Of a DNA stretch of 64,000 bases, positions 33,325-42,164 are shown piece after piece (within the stretch, counting starts at the first letter, position 1; each line of letters begins with the position of its first letter). This stretch comes from Treponema sp. GTDB lineage: Bacteria > Spirochaetota > Spirochaetia > Treponematales > Treponemataceae. The stretch is from positions 1 through 64,000 of the forward strand of contig PDOP01000035.1 of the NCBI GenBank assembly GCA_002749205.1, given 5' to 3'. Position numbers and translations under genes: made by a program. The notes under the pieces were generated by a model. The model had not been told where the DNA came from, searched no databases, and saw only the letters and a list, made by a program, of their open reading frames with translations.

Positions 33325-34968
33325 ATGATTACAGTCAGTGATTTAAGTTTGCGGTTTTCCGGTGCACCGCTTTTTAAAGATGTTAATTTGAAATTTACTG
33401 CCGGAAATTGTTACGGGATAATCGGAGCCAACGGTGCGGGAAAGTCAACTTTTTTAAAAGTGCTTTCAGGCGAGTTGGAACACGACAGCGGACAGGTTAA
33501 TATTACTCCCGGTGAAAGAATGTCGGTTCTAAGCCAGGACCATTTTAAGTTTGACAAATTTTCGGTAAAAGATACCGTTTTTATGGGAAGCCCCAAATTA
33601 TATCAAGTCATGAAAGACAGAGAAGCCATTTATGCGAAAGAAGATTTTTCGGAAGAAGACGGGCTTCGTGCATCTGAATTGGAAGCGGAATTTGCCGACC
33701 TCGGAGGTTGGGAGGCCGAAAACCAAATAGAGCAAATGCTTTCAGGATTGGGATTGGAAGAATCGTTTCATGAGCGCGAAATGAGTGAGCTTGACGAAAG
33801 TCAAAAGGTTAGAGTTCTTTTGGCTCAAGCACTTTTTGGCGAGCCTGATATTTTACTTTTGGACGAGCCTACAAACGGTCTGGATATTGAGTCAATTGGT
33901 TGGCTTGAAGATTTTTTAATTGACTGCGAAAACATTGTTATTGTCGTTTCGCACGACAGGCACTTTTTGAATTCAGTGTGTACGCATATCTGCGATATTG
34001 ATTTCGGTAAAATCAGAATGTATTCGGGCAATTATGACTTCTGGTATCAGATGAGCCAAATAATGCAACGACAGGCAAAAGACAATCAGAAAAAGCGCGA
34101 AGAAAAAATGAAGGATTTACGCGAGTTTATTTTGAGGTTTGCATCTAATGTTGCAAAAAGCAAGCAGGCAACGAGTCGCAAAAAAATATACGACAAACTG
34201 GCCCTTGAAGAAATTGAAGTTACTTCAAGAAAATTCCCTTATGTCAACTTTGAGCCAAACAGAAATATTGGTAATAATGTTTTGCGTGTTGAAAAAATTT
34301 CGCATAAAAGCAGTGATCCTGAAAACCCCATTCAGCTTTTAGACGACTTTAGCATAATGATAAACCGCACCGACAAAATTGCATTTGTAGGACAAGAGCA
34401 TAATTCTAAGTCGGCTTTTTTTGATATTATTTCAGAAAAAGTCAAACCGGATTCAGGCGATATATACTGGGGACAAACAGTAAGCCATTCTTACATTGCA
34501 AAAGAAAATACGGCTCTTTTTGAAAACGATTTAAGCATTACAGAATGGCTCAAACAATTTTCCGAAGAGCAGGACGATGCCTATGTACGCGGATTTTTGG
34601 GACGAATGCTTTTTTCAGGTGATGACGGTTTAAAGCCTGTAAAGGTATTATCCGGTGGAGAAAAGGTTCGCTGTATGCTCAGTAAAATGATGCTTTCAGG
34701 TGCAAATGTTTTGATTTTGGACGAGCCTACAAACCACCTCGACTTAGAGGCTATCACCAGCTTAAATCAGGCGTTGATAAAATTTCCCGGTGTGATTTTA
34801 TTCAATTCGCATGACCACGAATTCATTTCGTCCATTGCAAACAGAATAGTCGAAATTACACCCGGCGGAGTTATCGATAGAATGATGCCTTTTGACGATT
34901 ATATAAAAGACGAAAGCGTAAAAGAATTGCGCGAAAAATATTACGGTAAAGCTGTTAAGCTGAATTAA
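33325..34968 (+). CDS. ABC-F ATPase, YbiT-like
   Basis: About 547 residues with two nucleotide-binding domains and no membrane part. NBD1 has the Walker A GANGAGKST and Walker B LLLDEPTNGLD, but the signature between them is degenerate (SELDESQK in place of LSGGQ), as in E. coli YbiT. NBD2 has a good signature LSGGEKVR and LILDEPTNHLD, but its Walker A reads GQEHNSKSAF, with the second Gly lost. ABC-F proteins act on the ribosome. The ATG at 33325 is set by the promoter position. deoC follows after 22 bp. Confidence 0.9.
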   Translation: MITVSDLSLRFSGAPLFKDVNLKFTAGNCYGIIGANGAGKSTFLKVLSGELEHDSGQVNITPGERMSVLSQDHFKFDKFSVKDTVFMGSPKLYQVMKDREAIYAKEDFSEEDGLRASELEAEFADLGGWEAENQIEQMLSGLGLEESFHEREMSELDESQKVRVLLAQALFGEPDILLLDEPTNGLDIESIGWLEDFLIDCENIVIVVSHDRHFLNSVCTHICDIDFGKIRMYSGNYDFWYQMSQIMQRQAKDNQKKREEKMKDLREFILRFASNVAKSKQATSRKKIYDKLALEEIEVTSRKFPYVNFEPNRNIGNNVLRVEKISHKSSDPENPIQLLDDFSIMINRTDKIAFVGQEHNSKSAFFDIISEKVKPDSGDIYWGQTVSHSYIAKENTALFENDLSITEWLKQFSEEQDDAYVRGFLGRMLFSGDDGLKPVKVLSGGEKVRCMLSKMMLSGANVLILDEPTNHLDLEAITSLNQALIKFPGVILFNSHDHEFISSIANRIVEITPGGVIDRMMPFDDYIKDESVKELREKYYGKAVKLN

Positions 34969-34990
34969 CAAATAAAAAGGAGCAAGCAAA

Positions 34991-35653
34991 ATGACCAAAA
35001 AAGAATTAGCCGGATTTATTGACCACACTTTATTAAAACCTACCGCAACAAAAGAGGATATAAAGGCACTTTGCGAAGAAGCCAAAACTTACTCTTTTGC
35101 TTCTGTTTGCGTAAACCCTTGTAATGTTGCACTTGCCTATAATTTTATGAAAGAGTCAAACATAAAAGTTTGCAGTGTCGTAGGGTTTCCGTTCGGTGCA
35201 AACTCTATTGAAATTAAATTTACAGAAACAAAAAAAGCCCTTGAAGACGGAGCCGCCGAAATTGATATGGTTATCAATGTGGGCAAACTTTTAGAAGGGG
35301 ACGTTAATTATGTAAAAAATGAAATTTCTTTCCTTGCCGATGCTTGTCATAAAAAAAATGCAATTTTAAAAGTGATTGTAGAAACCTGCTATCTTGAAGA
35401 AAAAGATTTTGAAATTGTCTGCAATGCAGTAGAAGAAGCCGGAGCCGATTTTATAAAAACCTCAACAGGATACGGAAGCCGTGGCGCAAGCAAAGACGAT
35501 ATTCATTTATTCAAAAAATACTTAAAGGCAAACACAAAAATAAAAGCATCGGGAGGAATACGCAGTTTTGAAGATGCCAAAGCATACATAGACTTAGGCT
35601 GTTCAAGACTTGGAACAAGTCGTGGTATTACACTTCTTAAAGAATGCGAATAA
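34991..35653 (+). CDS. deoC: Deoxyribose-phosphate aldolase
   Basis: A 220-residue DeoC that splits 2-deoxyribose-5-phosphate into glyceraldehyde-3-phosphate and acetaldehyde. The active-site lysines appear in KVIVET and FIKTSTGYG, and the N-terminal FIDHTLLKPTATKED is typical. The late GGIRSFEDAKAYIDLG is the phosphate-binding end. An AAGGAG site is 8 bp before the ATG. It works in nucleoside catabolism, the same broad pathway as the adenosine deaminase at 24334, though they are not linked in an operon. Confidence 0.96.
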   Translation: MTKKELAGFIDHTLLKPTATKEDIKALCEEAKTYSFASVCVNPCNVALAYNFMKESNIKVCSVVGFPFGANSIEIKFTETKKALEDGAAEIDMVINVGKLLEGDVNYVKNEISFLADACHKKNAILKVIVETCYLEEKDFEIVCNAVEEAGADFIKTSTGYGSRGASKDDIHLFKKYLKANTKIKASGGIRSFEDAKAYIDLGCSRLGTSRGITLLKECE

Positions 35654-35685
35654 ATTTTTGGCGAAAATCATCGCCAAAAATTTAT
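35650..35685. terminator. Bidirectional terminator between deoC and the barrel gene
   Basis: A 15-bp stem ATAAATTTTTGGCGA/TCGCCAAAAATTTAT with A- and T-rich flanks on both sides. It directly abuts the stop codon of the minus-strand gene. Confidence 0.85.
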
Positions 35686-36966
35686 CTAAAAACTAAACCG
35701 TCCTCTAAGCCATATATTTGAAAGTCTTTCCATCTTTCCGAAATTTCCTTTTTTCTTACCACGACAATATAAATTTCCACCAAGCGTAATTTTAAGATTA
35801 TCAATTATATCATAGCTCAAGTTTATGGCTGTAAGGGTATCCCACGCATCACAGCCAATTAGCAAACCGCCTGACAATTTCAAAGTATCACGCAAAAATG
35901 TTTTAGAAAGATGAAATGTTAGCATTGGCAGACGCTGACTGCGGTTTAGTTTTTTTGTGTTTTCAAAAACAACATCTTCCATATATTGTAACTGAATTCT
36001 CCAACCCTGTCCAGGATTACACTCGGTCCCTACCATAGCCTTTAGCTGATGATGTTTAGACAACGGCTTTGTTGCATTTTTTTGAGCAAACGCTTTTTTT
36101 CCAAGCCATGCAGCCTCACTTCTGATAATAAACATTCCTGCAGGTATTGCCATATCCATACCAACCATCCAAATTCGATTATGGTCGGGTGTTAAAGTAA
36201 TTTTTGCAGGGTTGCCTGTCATAAGAGGGCTTGTATCAACTTCAGTATTGTAGTTTGGAGTGTGATCCCAACCTCTAAAAAATAAAAAAGAAAAATCAAT
36301 TGCAGAAAAAAAGAACGAAGATTTTAAGCCCCACTCACCGTCTTGAATTCGGTGGGGCGGTTTTTTATTTTTTAGATTATATTCAACGCTTACTTCTTTG
36401 CCAGACATTTCAATTTTTTCGGGAAAGTACACTCTACTTAAAGGTTTGTTTTTATCTAGTTTTGGAAACGATGCTATGTACACAGGTGTCCATATTCCCT
36501 CTATTGTATAAAAATCACCGAAATGTCGAACCTTAATTCCATTGGTTGGAATTCTTGAATCCTTGTACTCTACTCCGATAAAGTTCATATAATTACGCGG
36601 ACAAATTATGTCAGTAATTTGCAAGCCGTCTGCTTTTCCCCAAGTTATAATTTGTCTGCCAAGCCGAAAATCAAATCGCTCCCAAGCATATTCAGCAAAT
36701 ACTTCACCAAGTTTTACATTAACTTTTAGCGGATCTAAAGCGCTGTATTCCAAAGCAACGGAGCCTACAGCGTGAAAATCATCGGCAAAAAAATCAAGGT
36801 GTGGCTTAAATCTCACATTTGCCTCAAGCATTTCCGATGTTTTCCAAAACCCCGTTGCAAAAGTTGTATCTATAATTCCGTGTAACTCAAATTCAACAGC
36901 GGTTAAAGATGTTGCTGAAAATACAGCTATAATTAAACACATTAACCACTTTTGAAACAGGTTCAT
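35686..36966 (-). CDS. Outer-membrane beta-barrel, DUF1302-like
   Basis: A 426-residue protein with a signal peptide (MNLFQKWLMCLIIAVFSATSLTA) and alternating amphipathic strands to a C-terminal Phe (LRGRFSF), typical of an outer-membrane barrel. Segments AWERFDFRLGRQIITWGKADGLQ and DIICPRNYMNFIG recall DUF1302/TP0790-like barrels that pair with a LolA-like protein. Its start overlaps the end of the LolA-like gene by 4 bp. I infer export of lipid or other hydrophobic cargo to the outer membrane; the cargo is unknown. Confidence 0.72.
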   Translation of the reverse strand: MNLFQKWLMCLIIAVFSATSLTAVEFELHGIIDTTFATGFWKTSEMLEANVRFKPHLDFFADDFHAVGSVALEYSALDPLKVNVKLGEVFAEYAWERFDFRLGRQIITWGKADGLQITDIICPRNYMNFIGVEYKDSRIPTNGIKVRHFGDFYTIEGIWTPVYIASFPKLDKNKPLSRVYFPEKIEMSGKEVSVEYNLKNKKPPHRIQDGEWGLKSSFFFSAIDFSFLFFRGWDHTPNYNTEVDTSPLMTGNPAKITLTPDHNRIWMVGMDMAIPAGMFIIRSEAAWLGKKAFAQKNATKPLSKHHQLKAMVGTECNPGQGWRIQLQYMEDVVFENTKKLNRSQRLPMLTFHLSKTFLRDTLKLSGGLLIGCDAWDTLTAINLSYDIIDNLKITLGGNLYCRGKKKGNFGKMERLSNIWLRGRFSF

Positions 36967-37751
36967 CGTATATTACCCCTCTCCAATGAAGCAACAGTAA
37001 AGTATGTATCCTTTACATCAATGTTAAGTTCAATATTATCCAGCAATAAAACAGTGCGATGGTTATCTTGTACATTGTGCATTTCCAATTTTTTTGCAAC
37101 CCAAATGTTATCTGTTTTTTCTATTTCAGAAGCCACAAGTGTTTTCAAAAGTTTGTTATGCCTGTCATAAAATTCAACCTTTACAGGTATCAACACATCT
37201 TGGCGCACCCACGATATGATTTTTGAATACATATCTTTTGGGTTTTTAGGCGTTGTTTCTACTACCCAACATTTATTGCCGGAAACAGTTTCTTCTCGCA
37301 CAAAAACATGATTACCTTCTTCAACTTTACGGTCGCCCATATCATCGTAAGTAAAATCAGTACCCATAAAGCTGTTATTCTTAGATGAACCTGAAATACG
37401 GCGAGATTTACCCAAAGCGGGTAAATACAACCAAGTATCTTCATTTTTATCGACATCATCATAAGAATATGAAAGATAGCCGGTGCCTTTTACATCTGAG
37501 GGCTTTTGAAAAACCATTACAGTCTTTTTAATATCGCCAAAATCTTTGCTATAACCTATAACAGAGCGCACCCTTTCATGCCCTTTTGAGTTAATCAACT
37601 TCATGGTTGTCGTTTGTCGGGAAGTTTTTGCAACCGGTCGATTTTCCACGCGTTTCATTATTTGTTCACCGGATAACTGTTCAGACCATGCCGATAATAC
37701 ATTAAAAAATGCCACAATTAAAATTAAACTAAAAGAAATCTTTTTTTTCAT
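36963..37751 (-). CDS. LolA-like outer-membrane lipoprotein-sorting protein
   Basis: A 262-residue periplasmic protein with a signal peptide (MKKKISFSLILIVAFFNVLSAWS). The body is of the LolA-like family (TP0789 group) with GTGYLSYSYDDVDKNEDTWLYLPALGKSRRISGSSKNNSFMGTDFTYDDMG, broken here only for reference at residues 100-150. Related proteins form operons with an RND/MMPL pump and a barrel; here the barrel is present and the pump is not adjacent. AAGGAG precedes the ATG. Confidence 0.83.
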   Translation of the reverse strand: MKKKISFSLILIVAFFNVLSAWSEQLSGEQIMKRVENRPVAKTSRQTTTMKLINSKGHERVRSVIGYSKDFGDIKKTVMVFQKPSDVKGTGYLSYSYDDVDKNEDTWLYLPALGKSRRISGSSKNNSFMGTDFTYDDMGDRKVEEGNHVFVREETVSGNKCWVVETTPKNPKDMYSKIISWVRQDVLIPVKVEFYDRHNKLLKTLVASEIEKTDNIWVAKKLEMHNVQDNHRTVLLLDNIELNIDVKDTYFTVASLERGNIR

Positions 37752-37948
37752 TATTTGTCTCCTTAATTCATGAAAATTATTATTTGTCTTTACCTAATCT
37801 ATACTATCATAAACAAAACAATTAGTTAGCTATAGGTTACAAATACAGTAAAAAAAAGTCAAGAGTAAATCGCATATAAATTTAAGAATAAAATTAACAT
37901 AACCGACTTTTGATTTTTTTCATTAAGTATTCCCAATAGAACAGCGAA

Positions 37949-38065
37949 AGGGATAGTAGCGTTATCCTTTTTGTCGATTGTTTATTTTAAGTAACAACCT
38001 TTGACGGCAGGAAAAGCGTTGTTTATGTCGTCAGTAAAGACAAAAAGATTTAAGCGGATAGCCCG
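37949..38065 (+). repeat. Dispersed inverted repeat, family A, copy 7
   Basis: The left arm GGGATAG..TATCCTTTTTGTC pairs with GACAAAAAGATTTAAGCGGATAGCCC. The inner pair is AACAAC..GTTGTT, as in copy 4. It lies in the 453-bp divergent gap 37752-38204, which otherwise holds no gene. Confidence 0.72.
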
Positions 38066-38156
38066 TTTTTTGTTTGCAAAGCAAACAAAAATTCGCCCAA
38101 TTTAATTATATCTCCTTAATGACCGGTAAACGCCAAAAACTTCAATATAAAAAGAC

Positions 38157-38185
38157 TTGACGGCGAAGGTTTTATGGTTTAGAAT
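38157..38185 (+). promoter_or_regulatory. Promoter of the M20 amidohydrolase
   Basis: TTGACG (38157-38162), a 17-bp spacer and TAGAAT (38180-38185). The leader is short and carries a GGGAG site. Confidence 0.65.
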
Positions 38186-38204
38186 AATTTGGGAGTTAAG
38201 TTTT

Positions 38205-39413
38205 ATGAATAATTACGATATAGTCAAACTGGCAAAAGCCAAAGAATCTGAAATAATAAATATACGCAGAGATTTACATAAAATACCTGAGTTGCATTTG
38301 GAGTTACCAAAGACGGTTGAATATGTTTGCAAAAAATTGGACGAGCTAAAAATACCGTATTATAAACTGATAGACGGGAATGCAATTGTTGCGCAAATTG
38401 ACGGTACGAAAAAAGGCAGGTGTATTGCAGTTCGTGCGGATATGGACGCTCTGCCAATCACAGAAAACACAGGGTTGAAGTTTGCTTCCGAGCATGAAGG
38501 TTGTATGCACGCCTGCGGACATGACGGACACACGGCAATGGCTCTCGGTGTTGCGATGATTTTAAAAGAGTTGTCATCGGAATTTGAGGGCAGTGTTAAA
38601 TTACTTTTCCAACCCGGCGAAGAATATCCGGGAGGTGCATTACCGATGATAGAAGAAGGCGCTATGGAAAACCCCAAAGTTGACGCTGTTATAGGATTAC
38701 ACGAAGGCTACATACACCCGAGTATTCCTGTAGGAAAAATCGGTGTAATACCCGGCGTTTTTTTTGCCGCTGCGGATTTATTCAGCTTAAAGATTGTCGG
38801 GAAGGGTTCGCACGGAGCGCAACCACATTTATCTGTCGACCCAATCCCTATTGCATGCGACATTGTTTCGGCATTCCAACGAATTCTCACCCGTGAAATT
38901 CCGCCTGTCTCAAAAGCAGTAATTTCAATTTGCCAATTTCACTCAGGCACCGCACATAACATAATCCCTGAAGAGGTTTTTATAGAAGGAACAGTACGCA
39001 CCACAGACGAGTCGGAGCGGGCATTTATCGCCAACCGAATGCAAGAAATAGCCACCGGCATTGCAAAGGCTCACCGTGCAAAGGCAATACTCGACTATAA
39101 AAACGGCTACCCTGTACTCATCAACGACAAAGGCTTCACCGAATTTTTTGTGCAAAATACAAAAGATCTTTTGGGGGACGATGCCGTTATGGAAGTTCCA
39201 AACCCGACAATGGGCGGTGAAGATATGGCTTATTTTCTGCAAAAAGCACCCGGTACATTTTTTCTTTTGTCAAACCCTGTCGTGCATAAAAACGGAATAA
39301 TTTACCCGCATCATTCGGATAAATTCGATATTGATGAATCATTTTTTTACATAGGTACGGCTGCAATTGCAAACACGGTTCTAAAATATTTAAAACAGAG
39401 CAATTTAAGCTAA
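38205..39413 (+). CDS. M20-family amidohydrolase
   Basis: About 402 residues. It is a zinc/manganese-dependent peptidase or amidohydrolase of the M20D (hippurate hydrolase, N-acyl-amino-acid deacylase) type. The metal site is visible in HACGHDGHTAMALG, with DLHKIPELHLELPKT at the N-terminus and FQPGEEYPGGALPMIEEGA in the middle. The active-site residues near GTAHNIIPEEVFIEGTVRT and MGGEDMAYFLQKAPGTFF also fit. ATG 38205 has GGGAG upstream; the extra 16 residues of the longer frame cover the promoter. Confidence 0.92.
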   Translation: MNNYDIVKLAKAKESEIINIRRDLHKIPELHLELPKTVEYVCKKLDELKIPYYKLIDGNAIVAQIDGTKKGRCIAVRADMDALPITENTGLKFASEHEGCMHACGHDGHTAMALGVAMILKELSSEFEGSVKLLFQPGEEYPGGALPMIEEGAMENPKVDAVIGLHEGYIHPSIPVGKIGVIPGVFFAAADLFSLKIVGKGSHGAQPHLSVDPIPIACDIVSAFQRILTREIPPVSKAVISICQFHSGTAHNIIPEEVFIEGTVRTTDESERAFIANRMQEIATGIAKAHRAKAILDYKNGYPVLINDKGFTEFFVQNTKDLLGDDAVMEVPNPTMGGEDMAYFLQKAPGTFFLLSNPVVHKNGIIYPHHSDKFDIDESFFYIGTAAIANTVLKYLKQSNLS

Positions 39414-39519
39414 TCCTTTTGTAATATTTTATAGCTAGAATTTATCGCATCTGACTTTTAAAAGTGCTTCATTATGATAAAAATGTTAACCTAAAAGTAA
39501 CAAATTTTGTATAAACCTC

Positions 39520-39548
39520 TTGATTTTTTTGCCGATATGTGGTAGAAT
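39520..39548 (+). promoter_or_regulatory. Promoter of the ferredoxin gene
   Basis: TTGATT (39520-39525), a 17-bp spacer and TAGAAT (39543-39548), then GAGGAGG before the ATG at 39579. Confidence 0.65.
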
Positions 39549-39578
39549 ATATTTAGGTTTACTTGAGGAGGTAAAACT

Positions 39579-39749
39579 ATGGCGTATAAAATTTCAGATG
39601 CTTGTACAAATTGCTCTGCTTGTGAAGACGAATGTCCGGTAGCAGCAATCAGCGAGCAAAACGACAGGAGAGTAATCGATGCAGATACTTGTATAAGCTG
39701 TGGTGCTTGTGCAGGTGTATGTCCTGTTGAAGCTATTAGCGAAGAATAG
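39579..39749 (+). CDS. 2[4Fe-4S] ferredoxin
   Basis: A 56-residue bacterial-type ferredoxin, too short to be found by length-limited searches. Two cluster motifs are complete: CTNCSACEDECPV and CISCGACAGVCPV, each CxxCxxCxxxCP. GAGGAGG precedes the ATG and it has its own promoter. It carries low-potential electrons in the cytosol for fermentative metabolism. A membrane-protein gene follows after 20 bp and may be read from the same transcript. Confidence 0.97.
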   Translation: MAYKISDACTNCSACEDECPVAAISEQNDRRVIDADTCISCGACAGVCPVEAISEE

Positions 39750-39769
39750 CATTAAGGGGTCCTGAGGTT

Positions 39770-40192
39770 ATGAAATCCGATAAATTATTAAAGGGTTATA
39801 AGTCTATCCTACAAACTTTTGGGATAGTTATTTTCACCTCAGGACTCTGCATCGGATTGGCTTTTTTAATTGTCTTTCCGCTTTGGTTTTTGGCGGATAA
39901 TTCCCCTTCTGTTTATACCATCGTGTTTTCCGTTTTCTTTGCAGCTCTTTTTCTGTTCTTCATTTTCAAAAAAATGTTTAAAAGCTTCAAAAAAGACTCA
40001 CTCAGTTTTTTTATTTCAGTACTAAAATTTTTGGTAATTGTTTTAGGCTTAGCTCTCGCAGTGTTTGCAGTCTTTACACAACATAGATTTATAGCCGCCG
40101 TTGTTTTAGTGCTTAGTTTTTTAATATACGGTATTGTCGCCTTTAGTCTCCCCTCAATATTAAAATCAAAATCAGCAAAACAAAATGAATAA
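39770..40192 (+). CDS. Small polytopic membrane protein
   Basis: A 140-residue protein with four hydrophobic helices (for example IVIFTSGLCIGLAFLIVF and FLVIVLGLALAVFAVF) and no motif I recognise. GAGG precedes its ATG. It overlaps the next gene (M23 peptidase) by 8 bp, so the two are translationally coupled and probably act together in the envelope. The function is unknown. Confidence 0.75.
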   Translation: MKSDKLLKGYKSILQTFGIVIFTSGLCIGLAFLIVFPLWFLADNSPSVYTIVFSVFFAALFLFFIFKKMFKSFKKDSLSFFISVLKFLVIVLGLALAVFAVFTQHRFIAAVVLVLSFLIYGIVAFSLPSILKSKSAKQNE

Positions 40193-41120
40193 AAAAAAGA
40201 GTTTAGCTTTCAGTCTGTGTTTACTCCTTTATTTTTTTGCGCTTTCTAAAATTTTTGCCCAATCGCTTTACCCTGAAATAAAAAATCTTTCTATCGATGA
40301 TGTGCTTTTTAATCAATACAGTGTATCAGTCGCTCATGCAAGACAGGCATTGGCAAGAAATGACAATTTTAATGATTTACCTCTCGAGATATACTCTTAC
40401 AAGGTAAAACCGACTGAAACTATAATATCCATTGCGGCTCGTTGTTGCATACCTTACGATGCAATTATAACTTTAAATCGTATTTCATCGGTCAAGCAGG
40501 ATATAGAAAATAAAGTCCTACTAATACCTACCCTCCCTGCATTATACATATATAAAGAGCCTAATTCATCATTGGAAAAACTAACTCTGGCATCTTTTCA
40601 AAAAACAAAAAATGAAACAAACCATTTTGAACTTCCTCTGTTTGCGGATAAAGGTGCCGGAAAAAAAAAGGTTATCTGTGTGCCGGGTGCTTTGCTGAGC
40701 GGGACTACCAGAACATTTTTTTTCATGCCATACTATATTTTTCCGCTTGCGGACGGGGTTTTGACTTCAGGGTTTGGTCTGCGTACAGACCCGCTAAGCG
40801 GAAAATGCAGCTATCACAAAGGTATCGATATTGCGGCCCCTTACGGCACATCTGTTTTTGCGGTAGCCGGTGGAGAGGTAGTTAGCACTTCGTACAACAA
40901 CATTTTAGGCAAGCATATTATCATAAAACACACAGACGGTCGTAGCAGTGTGTATGGACATTTAAGCAATATTCTGGTATCATTAAACGATAAGGTAAGT
41001 GCGGGTAATGTCATTGGTACTGTAGGCTCTACAGGCAGAGCAACAGGTAACCACTTACATTTTGAAATTCATGAAGGCGGTGTTCCAAAAGATCCTGAAG
41101 CCTTTTTGGAAAAGCATTAA
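40185..41120 (+). CDS. Secreted M23 family peptidase with LysM-like domain
   Basis: A 311-residue protein with a signal peptide (KKSLAFSLCLLLYFFALSKIFA). Residues 70-120 look like a degenerate LysM (YKVKPTETIISIAARCCIPYDAIITLNRI). The M23 domain follows with SGFGLRTDPLSG, HKGIDIAAPYGT, VYGHLSNILV and NHLHFEIHEGG, all zinc and catalytic residues included. It probably cuts peptide cross-bridges in peptidoglycan or activates an amidase. It is the second M23 gene in the window and lacks the TM anchor of the first. PEGA-like gene 12 bp downstream. Confidence 0.88.
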   Translation: MNKKKSLAFSLCLLLYFFALSKIFAQSLYPEIKNLSIDDVLFNQYSVSVAHARQALARNDNFNDLPLEIYSYKVKPTETIISIAARCCIPYDAIITLNRISSVKQDIENKVLLIPTLPALYIYKEPNSSLEKLTLASFQKTKNETNHFELPLFADKGAGKKKVICVPGALLSGTTRTFFFMPYYIFPLADGVLTSGFGLRTDPLSGKCSYHKGIDIAAPYGTSVFAVAGGEVVSTSYNNILGKHIIIKHTDGRSSVYGHLSNILVSLNDKVSAGNVIGTVGSTGRATGNHLHFEIHEGGVPKDPEAFLEKH

Positions 41121-41131
41121 TAAATCGATAA

Positions 41132-42142
41132 ATGAAAAAAAAGGTTTTATTATTACAGTTTATTTTTCTCTGCATTTTTTTTCTGTTCGCAGAAGAGGTT
41201 AAATTAGACGAGCTTAAAATCATCAATATACCGAATGGCTCTACTGCCCCTCAAACATTTGAAATACAGCCTACAGGAGCTTTCGCCGTAACATACCGGA
41301 ATACACCTTTTATTCAAGGCATAGAAATTGAAATAAAACAAAACTTAAAGACGCTTAATTCGGGAATATGCACCGATTGCATAATTTTCAATGAGCTTAA
41401 CCAAAAACCAATCGCCGATTTACTTTCTTATAATGCAACGAAAATATACGGAATATCTTTGCATAACCGTAAATCTGTAGTTCTACAAATACCTGTAACG
41501 GAAGAGCATCTTTTGCAGGAATCTCCTTTTTCAAAATTACTGCCTTATCAAAAAAACAATGAAAATAATGCTTTACTTTTTCGGTTACACAAAATTACTG
41601 AAAGCAATATAGTTCCTGATACCACCGGCATTAAAAAAATAGGGGGAACCGAACCATCAAAAATAATCAGCATAAGTGTAAAGCCGATTTTAAAAAATCA
41701 GGGCGGTTTGAGTGTCAATATGAAATACCCCGATGTACCGAATAAAGTGTCCATTACACTCAACGGGAGATATGCCGAAATTCCTGCAAGCCCTGAATTT
41801 TTAATGCTTCCTGTGGGAGACTATCAATTGATATTCAATTCTGATGTTTACCGAAGTGAAATGCGAACATGTAAAATAGATCCCGGAAAAATTACCGAGC
41901 TTAATGTAACAATGCGATCGATAATTCCAATTTTAAATATACACATTCCTAAAGAAGCGCAAGTTTTTTTGGATAAAGAAAAAATTATCGACCCAACACA
42001 GGAAATTAGGCTTTCAACCGGAAAGCACACAATCAAAGTAATCATTGGTAACTATGAGATAATGCGACAAATAATAGCCGAAGAAGGAAAGACATACAAC
42101 ATAGAAATGAAAGTAGAAATGGAAATTGAAGTAACGGATTGA
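41132..42142 (+). CDS. Secreted PEGA-like domain protein
   Basis: A 336-residue protein with a signal peptide (KKVLLLQFIFLCIFFLFA). The C-terminal 140 residues are beta-sandwich repeats of PEGA type (VSITLNGRYAEIPASPEFLMLPVGDYQLIF, ending in AQVFLDKEKI and LSTGKHTIKVIIGNYE), which mediate surface or envelope contacts. The N-terminal part is not recognised. It closes the plus-strand run that starts with ferredoxin, and convergent CBS genes follow 22 bp later. Confidence 0.72.
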   Translation: MKKKVLLLQFIFLCIFFLFAEEVKLDELKIINIPNGSTAPQTFEIQPTGAFAVTYRNTPFIQGIEIEIKQNLKTLNSGICTDCIIFNELNQKPIADLLSYNATKIYGISLHNRKSVVLQIPVTEEHLLQESPFSKLLPYQKNNENNALLFRLHKITESNIVPDTTGIKKIGGTEPSKIISISVKPILKNQGGLSVNMKYPDVPNKVSITLNGRYAEIPASPEFLMLPVGDYQLIFNSDVYRSEMRTCKIDPGKITELNVTMRSIIPILNIHIPKEAQVFLDKEKIIDPTQEIRLSTGKHTIKVIIGNYEIMRQIIAEEGKTYNIEMKVEMEIEVTD

Positions 42143-42164
42143 TTTAATTGAGCCACTTGCCCTT

